Below the pieces are notes generated by a model, which was given only the letters and a program-made list of their open reading frames with translations, was not told the DNA's origin and made no database searches. This document shows, one piece after another, positions 29,069 to 38,529 of a DNA stretch of 45,183 nucleotides. The stretch's first letter is position 1. The number at the start of each line of letters is the position of its first letter. A program made the position numbers and the translations under genes. Source of the stretch: Candidatus Thalassarchaeum betae (lineage in GTDB: Archaea > Thermoplasmatota > Poseidoniia > Poseidoniales > Thalassarchaeaceae); the NCBI GenBank assembly GCA_022447095.1, contig JAKUUP010000011.1, positions 1 to 45,183 of the forward strand, read 5' to 3'.

Positions 29069-32005
29069 ATGGGTTCTCGCGCTTCAGCACTGACTCTGTC
29101 GCTCCTGATGCTGTTCGGCACGCTCGCCGCCCCAGCACTCGCAAACGGCGAACAGTTGGCGAGCGGCGAGCGTGATCACCTGCCAGAGGAAGGCAATGCG
29201 AATGTAATCGATCTGCTCGTCATCTACCCAGAGCCGGAGGCAGGCAGTACTCACATCGACGACATCTCAGACGACTACGGCGAGACGACGGTGGACGGCT
29301 ACCTGAGCAGGTTGTTCGAGCATGTTAACCAGAACTACGCTAGGAGTGAGATAGGGGCGGAGTTCAGCCTCCTGCCCTCTATGCAGGTCAACATGTCCCA
29401 CTTGGACGAAGATTGGAAGAAGCAACTCTCACTAGCGATGATGAATCCCCACAACAGCCCCTATGTGGACTACATCGAGGAACTCAACCTCATCAGGAAC
29501 TCAACATACGCAGACGTAATCTTGTACTGGAGGGAGTCAGGGGACGGCGGCCCCGGGGCGAGCGGTGCCTCCAGGATTCCCGCGGAGGAGGACGAGTCGT
29601 ACGTGCATATCACGCACTACTCGATGAGCCCCTACATCGCATCTCACGAACTCGGTCATCTCCTAGGGGGCGAGCATCACATGGGCACACAGAGCGTGGC
29701 CAACGTCTCGGTGGATGGAGGGGAGTTCCAAGAGCGCGATGTTCGAACCCTGATGACCAGCCAAGTCTCGTACATCGGCTACCCTGTGGTAAGGCTCTGG
29801 GCCTTCTCGGACGCGAACGCGACCATCAACGGCACGATTCCCTGCGGTTACGGTCTCGAGCCGAGCAACTGCACCTTCGCCGAAGAGACGCCCTTGGGAA
29901 ATGCGAGCCGTAGCAACGTCGACCTCATGCGGCTGCGAGCTCCCATTATGGCTGGTTTCCGCACTGAGGAGCTTACCTGGGTCTGGCCCGACCCGCTGCC
30001 GCCGCAGGATGATGACATCATGGGCAACGCGCATCTGGATATCACAAGCAATATCGCATCCTCATCGAACATAACCGCGACTTGGTTCGCAAACGTCTCT
30101 ATTCGCGACGACTACGGCACTGATCTGCTACCTGACCATGACATCGGAGTACGTGCCCAGATAGATCAGCACCTTGGTGATGGGGACGGCTGGCTGAGTA
30201 TTCCCGAGATTGTTGATTTCGTCTCTTTAGTGGAGACTGTTCGCAACCTGACCGACTCAGAAGATTCGGGGTGCTGCGTCATCGACTATCTCTCTTTACG
30301 CTCTGACAAAGGGGGTGACATCACTGTCGTCCCACCAATCAACGGCTCGGTGGACAGTAACGGCAGTTGGGGCTGGACCGAAACGGCGGATCTCAGTGGC
30401 ACCACAGATGGGCGCTCCACTAGGATACTCGACATACCTCGTGTCGGTGGGGTCATCGAGGAGATACCCCTCCGTGTGACCCTGCCAGGAGACTGGGAGT
30501 TCCGCTACAGCGCCATGCTCGAAATCATCGAGGGAAACCCGAACGACTTCACCGTATATCGCCAACAGGCTCCCGTCGCATCGGACATCCGTATCACTCT
30601 AGGGCAGAACCAACCCCCCTCTGCTCTCTCAATCAGGCAGACCGGTGGCTCCGTGATACCACTCTCACTGCCAACTCAGTATTCGGGCGAGTGCCGCGAC
30701 AGCGTACTCGACGATACGCAGCTGTGGTGGACAGTGCATCAGAATGGGACACAGGTGTTCGAGACCCAGGAACAGAATCTGGTATTCACAGCCTCACAAC
30801 TAAACTACTCTGACGGAGAAGTTGCTACTGTTGTTCTACACTGTATGGATTCATTCTCCTCATCGAGTAATGCGAACGAAAACGTTGTCATCGACGGTCT
30901 GGATCCTACTTGGGAGGGCGCCTTCGTGCTTCTGGAGGACGGAAACTCAACCGAGCTCGAAATATCTGAGGATTATCTCGAGGTGCCATCTGGGAGAGAT
31001 ATCGACTTCAGTTTTAGCGCCTCCGACGTCGGCGGTTTACCTGTATACATCGAAGTTGCTTCGGACAAGTCAGAGGGGTGGAGTCATTCCGGGATCAATA
31101 CGCTCGTGTTCACGGACCGCTTCTCTCAGGGCGGCGAGGTCAATGGCATGCACCTCAACATCACCGAGCGGCACCAAGCGAAGAATTCGAGCGAGTACTA
31201 CCTCTCCCTGACAGTGACTGACGACGCATCCAATCAGGTCACTGACGACTGGACGATTACCATCTCCGACGGGATGGGCCCGACCATCATCCCAGACATC
31301 ATCGCCAACGGAACTTCGATTTCCCCCGAGAGTCCCTCTCGGGCAGGTGATTCGATAATTCTCTCTCTGACCGAATCCTTCGACGATCTGGACGCCATAG
31401 AAGATGTGATCTGGGAGGTCCGGGTGAATGAGGAGAAGGTCGTGGAGGGCGCTGTATGGGCCGATGTGGAGAAACTGCCACTGCCCATAACAGAGTCGGG
31501 AGTGCACCTCATCCACATCCTTGCTTGGGACACGGCAGGCAACATGGAGCAGATATCCTTCGGCCTAGCCGTATCGCCGGAGCGTGGTGTCAACCTTTCC
31601 GTTCTACAGCACAACATGTTGGGCGATGCAGTGGAAGGCGAGACGGTCAACATATTCGTCACCTTGCAGAACACTGGCGCCGACCTCGGGGCTGGAATGC
31701 TGTGCTCTAACGATGTCTGCTCGGGCGAGGTAGTGATCACTGCAGCTAACTCTGCGGGTCCTGGCGTGTTCAACGTCGAACTCGTTCTCGAACTAACGAA
31801 TACAGACCCGATAGACCTCAGATTCGAGTGGGCTAGCGACAGCGCGGGTATGCAAGGTGTGTTGGATATCGAGGACGGTTACGTCTGCTGTGTGCAGCCG
31901 TGGTGGCTGGCGGCGATGCAAGTGCTGCTCGGGGCCCTAGTGGCCCTGATGCTGCTTGCATGGGGAGCACGTCGGCTCTGGGGGCCGGAATCACAGAAGC
32001 CCTGA
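29069..32005 (+). CDS. Secreted, membrane-anchored metzincin metalloprotease
   Basis: 978 aa. Signal peptide ASALTLSLLMLFGTLAAPALA (~5-25). The catalytic domain has the zinc site HELGHLLGGEH (193-203, HExxHxxGxxH) and a Met-turn candidate in RTLMTSQ (M229), so it belongs with metzincins such as reprolysin-like proteases. A calcium-loop-like segment, DGDGWLSIPEI, follows around residue 370. The long remainder is beta-rich, with Ig/cadherin-like units (LSLTVTDDASNQVTDDW, IHILAWDTAGN, VNIFVTLQNTGA). It ends with a membrane helix (WLAAMQVLLGALVALMLLAW) and basic tail, so it is displayed outside the cell. Probable job: degrading external protein. It follows the GHMP kinase closely and precedes a membrane/helical protein after 53 bp. 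Confidence 0.88.
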   Translation: MGSRASALTLSLLMLFGTLAAPALANGEQLASGERDHLPEEGNANVIDLLVIYPEPEAGSTHIDDISDDYGETTVDGYLSRLFEHVNQNYARSEIGAEFSLLPSMQVNMSHLDEDWKKQLSLAMMNPHNSPYVDYIEELNLIRNSTYADVILYWRESGDGGPGASGASRIPAEEDESYVHITHYSMSPYIASHELGHLLGGEHHMGTQSVANVSVDGGEFQERDVRTLMTSQVSYIGYPVVRLWAFSDANATINGTIPCGYGLEPSNCTFAEETPLGNASRSNVDLMRLRAPIMAGFRTEELTWVWPDPLPPQDDDIMGNAHLDITSNIASSSNITATWFANVSIRDDYGTDLLPDHDIGVRAQIDQHLGDGDGWLSIPEIVDFVSLVETVRNLTDSEDSGCCVIDYLSLRSDKGGDITVVPPINGSVDSNGSWGWTETADLSGTTDGRSTRILDIPRVGGVIEEIPLRVTLPGDWEFRYSAMLEIIEGNPNDFTVYRQQAPVASDIRITLGQNQPPSALSIRQTGGSVIPLSLPTQYSGECRDSVLDDTQLWWTVHQNGTQVFETQEQNLVFTASQLNYSDGEVATVVLHCMDSFSSSSNANENVVIDGLDPTWEGAFVLLEDGNSTELEISEDYLEVPSGRDIDFSFSASDVGGLPVYIEVASDKSEGWSHSGINTLVFTDRFSQGGEVNGMHLNITERHQAKNSSEYYLSLTVTDDASNQVTDDWTITISDGMGPTIIPDIIANGTSISPESPSRAGDSIILSLTESFDDLDAIEDVIWEVRVNEEKVVEGAVWADVEKLPLPITESGVHLIHILAWDTAGNMEQISFGLAVSPERGVNLSVLQHNMLGDAVEGETVNIFVTLQNTGADLGAGMLCSNDVCSGEVVITAANSAGPGVFNVELVLELTNTDPIDLRFEWASDSAGMQGVLDIEDGYVCCVQPWWLAAMQVLLGALVALMLLAWGARRLWGPESQKP

Positions 32006-32058
32006 GCCCCGCTCAGTTATCCGCACACCTCTTGACCCCCGACTCTGGGTGGCTCGAC

Positions 32059-33774
32059 ATGATCCTGCTGCCCGACTACCCCGACAAGGTCGTGCTGGCA
32101 CACCGTCTCAGGGTCGAGCGACTGGCTCTGCTCTGCACTCTGGTGCTGATTGCTGGCGGGGGATGGTGGCTGTCACCCGCGGTCAATGGAGGGGCGGAAC
32201 TGCTCCCTAGGAGTGGTCCCGTGCTAGCGCTGTTCGCCTCCGGGCTGCTGATTGCCGATCTCATAGAATACGGTCCGGTAGAGCGTTCTAGGCTCGGTGC
32301 AGCCGCCAACATCGCATGGCCCAGCGTCCTCGCATTCGCAGGCATCCACTTTGGCTCCGATGATGCGATGATCGCCTTCGCTATGCTCGGGGCCATAGCC
32401 GTCTTGCTCTGGTGGTTCTCCAACCACCTGCTCGGCTCTAATCTCTCGACACGCAGGTGGCGGGGCCTCACCAGCATCGCTGGCCTCGCAATCGCCTTGG
32501 CGATCCTTGTCTCGATGAGTGATGAAGCGCTTCTCTGGGGTGTGGTCATCGTTGCATGCTGCGCGACCATGATCCCCGACCTGACTGCGAAGGACGATGA
32601 TTACGAGGCCAGAGGCGAGTTCGGCGAGAGGCTGGAGGAGGCTGATGCCAGAATGCTGAAACTGCGAGCGGAGGGTTCTGGCTTGGAACAGGCCGCTTCG
32701 TTGCTCAAGACGGCCCGTGAAGAGGGTTGGAAGGACCCTGTTAGAGGGATGACACTGATCTCTCAGGCCGAGGTAGAGGCCGAGCGGGTCCTCGCTGTGG
32801 CAGGGGACCTAGATGTTATCCGCAGTGATGCGATGAGGGCGGTCGAGAGGGCCGAGAAGGTCACGATGGACGCCCTCGGTCCGAGGCGGGCGTTCGAGAT
32901 GGGCGATAGGGAGACCGAGCACGGCGCCCTGCGAGAGGCTGAATTGCTGTACCGCCGTGCTAAGACAAAAGCGGCCGTCATCGAGGAGCACTGGCAGGCC
33001 GCCGTCGACTCGGTTGCCGAAGCAGAAGCAGCCATAGGTGGTCGGAGCGGCCATCAGGCCGAGACTGTTCGAGGCATCCTAAACACCGCCAAGGAAGCAC
33101 TCGACGCCGAGGAGCCCGAAGAGGCCCTGCACATCGCAGCATCCATCCCCGGGCACCTCGATAGTCTCGGCTCGTCCGAGGAGGGTGCCTCCAAGTCACT
33201 GAAAGACGCTGAGCACGCGGTGGCCAATGCAGAAGGTGACATTCTAATCATGACGAAAGAGAGGCTCGCCGAGGCCCGCGAGGCGATTGAATCGGGTGAC
33301 TCAGCTCTTGCTAAGGGGCTCGCAGACAGTGTCCTACGTGACGTGCGAGAGACATCAGAGGCCATGCAGGAGGTTCAGAGGGCTCTGCGTCAAAGGAAGC
33401 AGGTCGAAGACAGGTTCCCAGCAGACTCGGTGGCAGAATGGGAAGCAAAGCTCGACGATGTCGCATCCAAGGCCGCCGGAGGAGAATGGGTAGTAGCAGC
33501 GGAGGCACTGAGGGAGATTACTGCCTCGCTGCGCACGCACGAGACCGAGCTCAGCGAGGTCAGGGAGTTGATGAGGTTCGTAGACACGGAGTGGAAGACT
33601 CTGCGAAAGCGACTGGATTCCTCTGGGGTCGGACCTGGAGACGCCGGCAGGATGGCCGCCGAGAAGGCTGTATCTGAGGCAGCGAGTGCCTTGGAGCAAG
33701 GTGATGTTCAGTTATGCCACAAGGCGCTCGGTGCCGCCGGTGAGGCGCTCGAAACGCTGGGCCGTCGGACCTAG
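32059..33774 (+). CDS. Polytopic membrane protein with long helical cytoplasmic repeats
   Basis: 571 aa from the ATG at 32059. The first ~170 residues hold about six hydrophobic helices (LALLCTLVLIAGGGWWL, VLALFASGLLIADLI, SVLAFAGIHFG, MIAFAMLGAIAVLLWWF, IAGLAIALAILVSM, LLWGVVIVACCATMI). The remaining ~400 residues are Ala/Glu-rich helices with recurrent 35-40-residue units (LTAKDDDYEARGEFGERLEE, EPEEALHIAASIPGHL, SGDSALAKGLADSVLRDV, GEWVVAAEALREITASL), probably a long TPR-like or coiled-coil domain in the cytoplasm. No family recognised. An upstream in-frame ATG at 31960 overlaps the protease gene. Being in line with the protease, it may link an exported protein with a cytoplasmic partner; that is inference. 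Confidence 0.75.
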   Translation: MILLPDYPDKVVLAHRLRVERLALLCTLVLIAGGGWWLSPAVNGGAELLPRSGPVLALFASGLLIADLIEYGPVERSRLGAAANIAWPSVLAFAGIHFGSDDAMIAFAMLGAIAVLLWWFSNHLLGSNLSTRRWRGLTSIAGLAIALAILVSMSDEALLWGVVIVACCATMIPDLTAKDDDYEARGEFGERLEEADARMLKLRAEGSGLEQAASLLKTAREEGWKDPVRGMTLISQAEVEAERVLAVAGDLDVIRSDAMRAVERAEKVTMDALGPRRAFEMGDRETEHGALREAELLYRRAKTKAAVIEEHWQAAVDSVAEAEAAIGGRSGHQAETVRGILNTAKEALDAEEPEEALHIAASIPGHLDSLGSSEEGASKSLKDAEHAVANAEGDILIMTKERLAEAREAIESGDSALAKGLADSVLRDVRETSEAMQEVQRALRQRKQVEDRFPADSVAEWEAKLDDVASKAAGGEWVVAAEALREITASLRTHETELSEVRELMRFVDTEWKTLRKRLDSSGVGPGDAGRMAAEKAVSEAASALEQGDVQLCHKALGAAGEALETLGRRT

Positions 33775-33790
33775 ATGGCTGCTGAAAAAT

Positions 33791-35275
33791 TCACTCTTCC
33801 TCGAATTCGGCCAGATCTCCTACCGACTCGAATAGGCTGGGTCCGCTGCCTAGGAAATAGACCGACCCGAGTCTGCTTCGGGAGTCCTCTGGTGTGGAGT
33901 TGTTGTCGGTGGCGCAGGAGTCCGTGCAGCCGTCTGCGAAGGCCACGTACACCCGCCCCTCGTGGTCGATGTGGAGGTCATTGAAGTCCAGTAGGTTACG
34001 ATTCGAACCCCCTATATCGCGGCAGTCACCGCTGTTCAGGCAGATGCTGCCAACTTGGACCGGGTCGGGGGAGACTCTGACGGTGTGGAATACCGGCTCT
34101 GGGTCCAGCGCGTTCAGGCTGTAGGTGATGTACAGGTAGTAGCTGACATTGGCAGGCGCATAGTGTGCATTACCATCCCACGGCTCCCCGTCGATGTCGG
34201 ATTGATTCAGTTCACTTGCATTCTCACTCCCAAGATAGGTAATCGCAATCCTTCCCGGATCACCTGCATCAATCTGAGGGAATACAGTAGAGATAACTGC
34301 GCTTGGACTGATTCTGATACTGGTCTGTTCCCACGTCTCTCCCGAATTAGTACTTCTCGACATGTAGACGCCTTCGTCTGCCCCTGTCCAGATGTGATAT
34401 GCATTAGATTCAGTGTCGGTCGCAACCTCCGAATTCTTGCGAGGATTGGGTGTCCCTACATCTTCACCCATGGATCGATCAAACCAAGTCAAACCATTGT
34501 CATGGGAAACGATGACCGTTGGCGTTGCTACTCGAGGCGTGACGTATACAGTGCCATCCGGTGCAGAAGTGATAGCTCCATGGAGACCACCATTGGTTGT
34601 GGCTAATCCGAAGATTAGTCCACCCGTCTCGAATGTCGCACCGCCATCAAAACTGGTGAAGCAGAAAATACCGATGAGTTTGTTGTAACAATAGTACACG
34701 GCTGTCTCATAGTAAGCCTGAGTAAATTGGCCGCCGATTCCATAACCGCTGCTCGTCCACGGGCCAGTTGCCAGTTTGATGTGATCATTAATCGGAGTCG
34801 TACCAGAGTCGTGCGGATTACCCACCCAAGTTAATCCGTCATCATCGCTATAACATATCCAAGACGTCTCCAAGCCCTGCATCTGCACGTTGAATATCCG
34901 ATCCGTCACAGGGTCGACCCAGCCCCACGGGTCATTGGTCTGGAATGCGCACATCCACCCTGAAACGTCCTCCCATGATTGGCCATGATCGCAAGAACGC
35001 ATGACCTTCTCAAAAGCAATGAAGAAAATGCAACCACTCGAGGTGACTCCGATACTCGGCTCCGCCCCGTCCTCACCGACACTGCTGAACACGAAACTGA
35101 GGTTCAGCGGCTGATATAGGGTCAGTGAGAGGTTCTCTCCATCGGGTCCGGTGAGGAAGAACCCGTCCGGAAGAGGGGGTTCTTCGAGCGGAGATGGTGG
35201 CGGATCCTCCTTGAAACAGCCTGCAAGTGATGCCGACAACATCAGGAGCCCGACTAGCAAGACTTTCGCCCGCAT
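33791..35275 (-). CDS. Lipoprotein with Asp-box (BNR/sialidase-like) repeats
   Basis: 494 aa. The N-terminus MRAKVLLVGLLMLSASLAGCFKED is a lipoprotein signal with lipobox LAGC, then a Pro-rich linker (PPPSPLEEPPLPD). The body is a probable beta-propeller: Asp-boxes SCDHGQSWEDV, YSDDDGLTWVG, SFDGGATFETG, SHDNGLTWFD and STNSGETWEQT recur at blade-like spacing. No sialidase catalytic Arg triad can be assigned with confidence, so binding or another hydrolase activity is equally possible. It is anchored at the outer face of the membrane. An AT-rich patch at about 35303-35325 lies upstream, suitably placed for its promoter and overlapping the purH stop. An alternative start at 35302 is out of line with the signal peptide. 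Confidence 0.85.
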   Translation of the reverse strand: MRAKVLLVGLLMLSASLAGCFKEDPPPSPLEEPPLPDGFFLTGPDGENLSLTLYQPLNLSFVFSSVGEDGAEPSIGVTSSGCIFFIAFEKVMRSCDHGQSWEDVSGWMCAFQTNDPWGWVDPVTDRIFNVQMQGLETSWICYSDDDGLTWVGNPHDSGTTPINDHIKLATGPWTSSGYGIGGQFTQAYYETAVYYCYNKLIGIFCFTSFDGGATFETGGLIFGLATTNGGLHGAITSAPDGTVYVTPRVATPTVIVSHDNGLTWFDRSMGEDVGTPNPRKNSEVATDTESNAYHIWTGADEGVYMSRSTNSGETWEQTSIRISPSAVISTVFPQIDAGDPGRIAITYLGSENASELNQSDIDGEPWDGNAHYAPANVSYYLYITYSLNALDPEPVFHTVRVSPDPVQVGSICLNSGDCRDIGGSNRNLLDFNDLHIDHEGRVYVAFADGCTDSCATDNNSTPEDSRSRLGSVYFLGSGPSLFESVGDLAEFEEE

Positions 35276-35320
35276 GTCTGCATCGACAGCGGGGTAACGC
35301 AATTATCTTGTTATTGATTT

Positions 35321-36904
35321 TCAATGTAGGAAGAGTCTCATTTCAGTGAACAGCATCGCCATTTCGTGTTCGTTGGCCGCGTCGATCGACTCTTGGTCCC
35401 TGACCGAGCCGCCGGGCTGGACAACCGTGGCAACACCAATCTCGTGCGCTGCGTCAATCCCATCGCGGAATGGGAAGAAGGCGTCAGAGAGCATCATCGA
35501 GCCTGTGGCGCGCTCTCCCGCCCTGCGAGCAGCAATCCTCACCGCCTCGACCCTGCTGGTCTGGCCGGGCCCGACACCTACCGTCGCGCAACCGGTCTCT
35601 GTCCTCGTGACCAGGATGATCGCGTTCGACTTGACTTCCGCAAGCACTGCCGAGCCGAAGCGGGCCAAAGCGATCTCGGAGGAGCCAACCTGTCGCTCAG
35701 TGACGCACTTCACCTCGCCCCAGTCTATCCTCGGAGGGCCTTGGACCTGAGCCAGCCAGCCGCCGTCGAGCTGACGTAGTCTGACTTCGTCGGCGCGCGG
35801 CTCGATTGGGTCCAGCGCGAGCAGTCTGCGGTTCTTCTTGGCAGAGAGAACCTCGATCGCCCCGGGCTCGTACCCGGGTGCGATAATGCACTCGAGGAAG
35901 TGGTCTCCGATGGCCTCGGCGGTGTCCTTCTCAATTGGTTTGGTGAATGCGATGACGCAGCCGAAGGCGCTCTCAGGGTCGCTCGCGAGCGCGTTTTCCC
36001 ATGCTCCGACCTGAGTGGTGTCGACTGCCGCGCCGCAGGGGTTACTGTGCTTGACGATGATACAGCCATGGGGCTCACTTGGGCAGTTGACATAGAGGGA
36101 TCGTACCAGCCGCAGGGCACCGTCGAGATCGAGGTAGTTGTTGAATGAGAGTTCCTTCCCAGCGTGCTGCACCGCTGCCGCCAGGCCCGAAGGGCCTGAT
36201 GCTGTGGGGTAGAACGCGGCGGGCTGATGCGGATTCTCCCCGTAGCGAAGCTCGGTTCCCGGCCCGGAAGCGACGTGGATTCGCGAGGGGATATTTGTGT
36301 CTGCAAACCTACTCTCAAGTTCGTTGGAGACCGCCGCGTCGTAGGCGGCCGTCCTCTGATACGCGGCGAGCGCCAATCCCTCCCGTGCCTCTCGGCCGAC
36401 ACCAGATGGGCTGCCATCAGCGGTGGCGAGGGAGTCGAGTACACCCGGATACTGGTCGGAGTGGGTGAGGATCAGGACGTCTTGGTGGTTCTTGGCGGCA
36501 GAGCGGATCATGGTGGGCCCGCCGATGTCTATCATCTCGACGAGTTCGTCGATAGGTGCGGGAGGATCGCGCGCGGCCACCGCTTCGAAGGGGTAGAGAT
36601 TGATGCAGACGAGGTCTATCGGGAGGTAGCCCAACTCGCCGAGGGCAGACATGTCGTCCTCGCGCTCACGTCGTGCGAGAATGCCTCCGTGCACAGCCGG
36701 GTGCAGCGTCTTCACTCGTCCGTCGAAGATTTCCGGATGCCCTGTGGCCTCGGAAACCTCGGTGACTTCGAGGCCCGCCTCCCTGAGAGAACGCGCGGTT
36801 CCGCCGGTCGAGAGGAGTTTCCAACCCATGCCTGTGAGGGCTCGCCCCAGAGTCACGATGCCTGACTTGTCCCAGACACTGAGCAGAGCGCGTGGCGAAG
36901 CCAT
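35321..36904 (-). CDS. purH: Bifunctional AICAR transformylase / IMP cyclohydrolase
   Basis: Last two steps of IMP synthesis. The N-terminal IMP cyclohydrolase domain starts ALLSVWDKSGIVTLGRAL, with STGGTARSLREAGLEVTEVSEATGHPEIFDGRVKTLHPAVHGG (~30-75). The transformylase domain has ELRYGENPHQPAAFY, IVKHSNPCGAA with the catalytic Lys-His, SAFGCVIAF, and the closing SDAFFPFRDGIDAAHEIGVATVVQPGGSVRDQESIDAANEH. 527 aa is normal. Many archaea use PurO/PurP instead; a fused PurH is the bacterial solution. It has its own AT-rich promoter box and sits downstream of the thermosome gene. Confidence 0.96.
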   Translation of the reverse strand: MASPRALLSVWDKSGIVTLGRALTGMGWKLLSTGGTARSLREAGLEVTEVSEATGHPEIFDGRVKTLHPAVHGGILARREREDDMSALGELGYLPIDLVCINLYPFEAVAARDPPAPIDELVEMIDIGGPTMIRSAAKNHQDVLILTHSDQYPGVLDSLATADGSPSGVGREAREGLALAAYQRTAAYDAAVSNELESRFADTNIPSRIHVASGPGTELRYGENPHQPAAFYPTASGPSGLAAAVQHAGKELSFNNYLDLDGALRLVRSLYVNCPSEPHGCIIVKHSNPCGAAVDTTQVGAWENALASDPESAFGCVIAFTKPIEKDTAEAIGDHFLECIIAPGYEPGAIEVLSAKKNRRLLALDPIEPRADEVRLRQLDGGWLAQVQGPPRIDWGEVKCVTERQVGSSEIALARFGSAVLAEVKSNAIILVTRTETGCATVGVGPGQTSRVEAVRIAARRAGERATGSMMLSDAFFPFRDGIDAAHEIGVATVVQPGGSVRDQESIDAANEHEMAMLFTEMRLFLH

Positions 36905-36930
36905 GCTGATGCGTTCGTGCGGCGGACTTG

Positions 36931-36938
36931 AATTATTC
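36931..36938 (-). promoter_or_regulatory. Putative TATA box for purH
   Basis: On the minus strand GAATAATT lies 27-34 nt before the purH ATG (36904), the expected distance for a leaderless archaeal transcript. It suggests purH is not only read through from the thermosome gene. Confidence 0.45.
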
Positions 36939-36950
36939 GCGTCGGCAGTC

Positions 36951-38522
36951 CTAGTCGCCTCGAGCGGAGATTACCTGATCTATCCTGAGCATGCTCATAG
37001 CGGTCTCTGTGGCCGCCTCGAGACCGTCCTCAATGACTGCTCTCGGATGCCATACTCCGTCGGCTGCACCAACAGCACCATCAGCGGTGATTCCGACGAA
37101 GCCGTCGTCCTCTCTGGCAGCGGCTCGCAGTTCGAGGACTCTGTCCAACGGGTCACCGCCGGAGTTCTCGACCAGAGTGGATGGAATCGTCTCGAGGGCG
37201 CGGGCAAAGGCGTCCATTGCGAGTCTCGCCCGGCCCGGTTCGGCCTCGGATGCCCGACGTACAGCGTGGGCCATGCGAGCGTGAATCGACCCGCCACCAG
37301 GCAGCAATTCGCCACTCGCAATAGCCAGAGAAGTGGCTCGCAGTGCGTCGTGCAAGCCACGGATGATCTCCTCGGTGCCAGTCTCGCCACTGCCACCAAC
37401 CTCAATGGTCACGACACGGGGGTTGGCGCACTTCTCGATTCTGATGATGTCCTCGACTTGGTCGGTAGCCTCTCGGCGCTCCCAGACCAGCGAGCCACAC
37501 GCCCCGAGGTCTGCAGACTCGATAGCGAGTATCGAGTCGACGATGTTGGCTCCGACAGCCTCAGCGGCGTTGCGAACCTCCGATTCGTCCAGTTCGCCCA
37601 CTGCGAGGATGTCCTCATCAGATAGACGGTGCAGGATGTCGCGGTCGACCTCGCCAGAGCATAGTATGACCTGTGCCCCGCTGGCGATAACCGCGTCGGC
37701 GAGCGCGTCCTTGCGGGCCTGCTCGGCGTCGACGAAGGAGTCAAGTTGCTCGGCTTCGGTAATCTGTATCTCGGCGTCGCGGGTCATCGAGCGAATCTTC
37801 AGATCGCCGCCAAGCACCGCGACCTTGGCGTCAGTCAGCCTGTTGGGCAGGGTGTCCATCAGCACGCGGCGGTTGACGATGACGCCGCGAACCATTCGCG
37901 AATCACGCAATCTCCCGGTGCCGGTCTTGAACATAGCAACATGCTCCGCACCGGCATCGTCGCGATTAGCGGCTAGTGTAGTGAGTGCTTCCACTACAAT
38001 CGGTGAGAAGTGATCGAGCGCCGCCTCTGCGCCCTTACCACGAAGCGCGGTCTCAGCCACTGCCAAAAGACGTTCATCAGACACGCTATGCGTGTCTGTA
38101 TCCATCTGGTCCCGAGCTGAAACGAGTGCGACCCGGTAGCCATCAACGAGGGTCAGTGGGTGCAGCCCCTTGCGCATGAGAGTGCTGGCCTGTTGGAGCA
38201 GTGAGCCACACAGGAGCATCGTGGTGGTGACACCATCACCACAGGTCTCCTCCTGTGAGTTCCCCATCGAGACCATCATCTTGGCCGCAGGGTGCTTGAC
38301 GAGAAGTTCAGCGACGATCTTGGCGCCGTCGTTGGTGATGGCTGTCGTCCCATCGGTCTTGTACAGCATCTTATCGAGACCGCGTGGACCGAAAGTCGGT
38401 TTGAGCAGGTCCGAGAACACCTGTGCGGCGCTGATCAGCTTGTCCTGGACCTCGGCACCGCTAGTGACCTTGGTCTGGTCCTTCACAATGGTAACCGGTG
38501 GCTTGGCCTCACCTCCGCTCAT
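36951..38522 (-). CDS. Thermosome subunit (group II chaperonin), divergent
   Basis: ATP-driven protein-folding ring subunit. It has the chaperonin order: TFGPRGLDKMLYKTDGTTAITNDGAKIV (~43-70), HPAAKMMV, the nucleotide loop GDGVTTTMLL (~95-104), and an Asp in RGLHDALRATSLAIASG (~388-404). GGGSIHARMAHAVR (~409-422) and ALETIPSTLVENSGGDPLD follow. Differences from typical thermosomes are EETCGDGVTT in place of DEVGDGTTS/T, and GGGSIH in place of the near-universal GGGAxE. At 523 aa it is ~20 residues shorter than usual. It may be a second, specialised subunit. It is divergent from the secreted protein gene at 38592, and a perfect hairpin directly precedes its start. Confidence 0.93.
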   Translation of the reverse strand: MSGGEAKPPVTIVKDQTKVTSGAEVQDKLISAAQVFSDLLKPTFGPRGLDKMLYKTDGTTAITNDGAKIVAELLVKHPAAKMMVSMGNSQEETCGDGVTTTMLLCGSLLQQASTLMRKGLHPLTLVDGYRVALVSARDQMDTDTHSVSDERLLAVAETALRGKGAEAALDHFSPIVVEALTTLAANRDDAGAEHVAMFKTGTGRLRDSRMVRGVIVNRRVLMDTLPNRLTDAKVAVLGGDLKIRSMTRDAEIQITEAEQLDSFVDAEQARKDALADAVIASGAQVILCSGEVDRDILHRLSDEDILAVGELDESEVRNAAEAVGANIVDSILAIESADLGACGSLVWERREATDQVEDIIRIEKCANPRVVTIEVGGSGETGTEEIIRGLHDALRATSLAIASGELLPGGGSIHARMAHAVRRASEAEPGRARLAMDAFARALETIPSTLVENSGGDPLDRVLELRAAAREDDGFVGITADGAVGAADGVWHPRAVIEDGLEAATETAMSMLRIDQVISARGD

Positions 38523-38529
38523 GGATTCG

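Noticed and set aside
36145-37625. Plus-strand open frames over purH and the thermosome gene
   Set aside because: Shadows of well-identified minus-strand genes.
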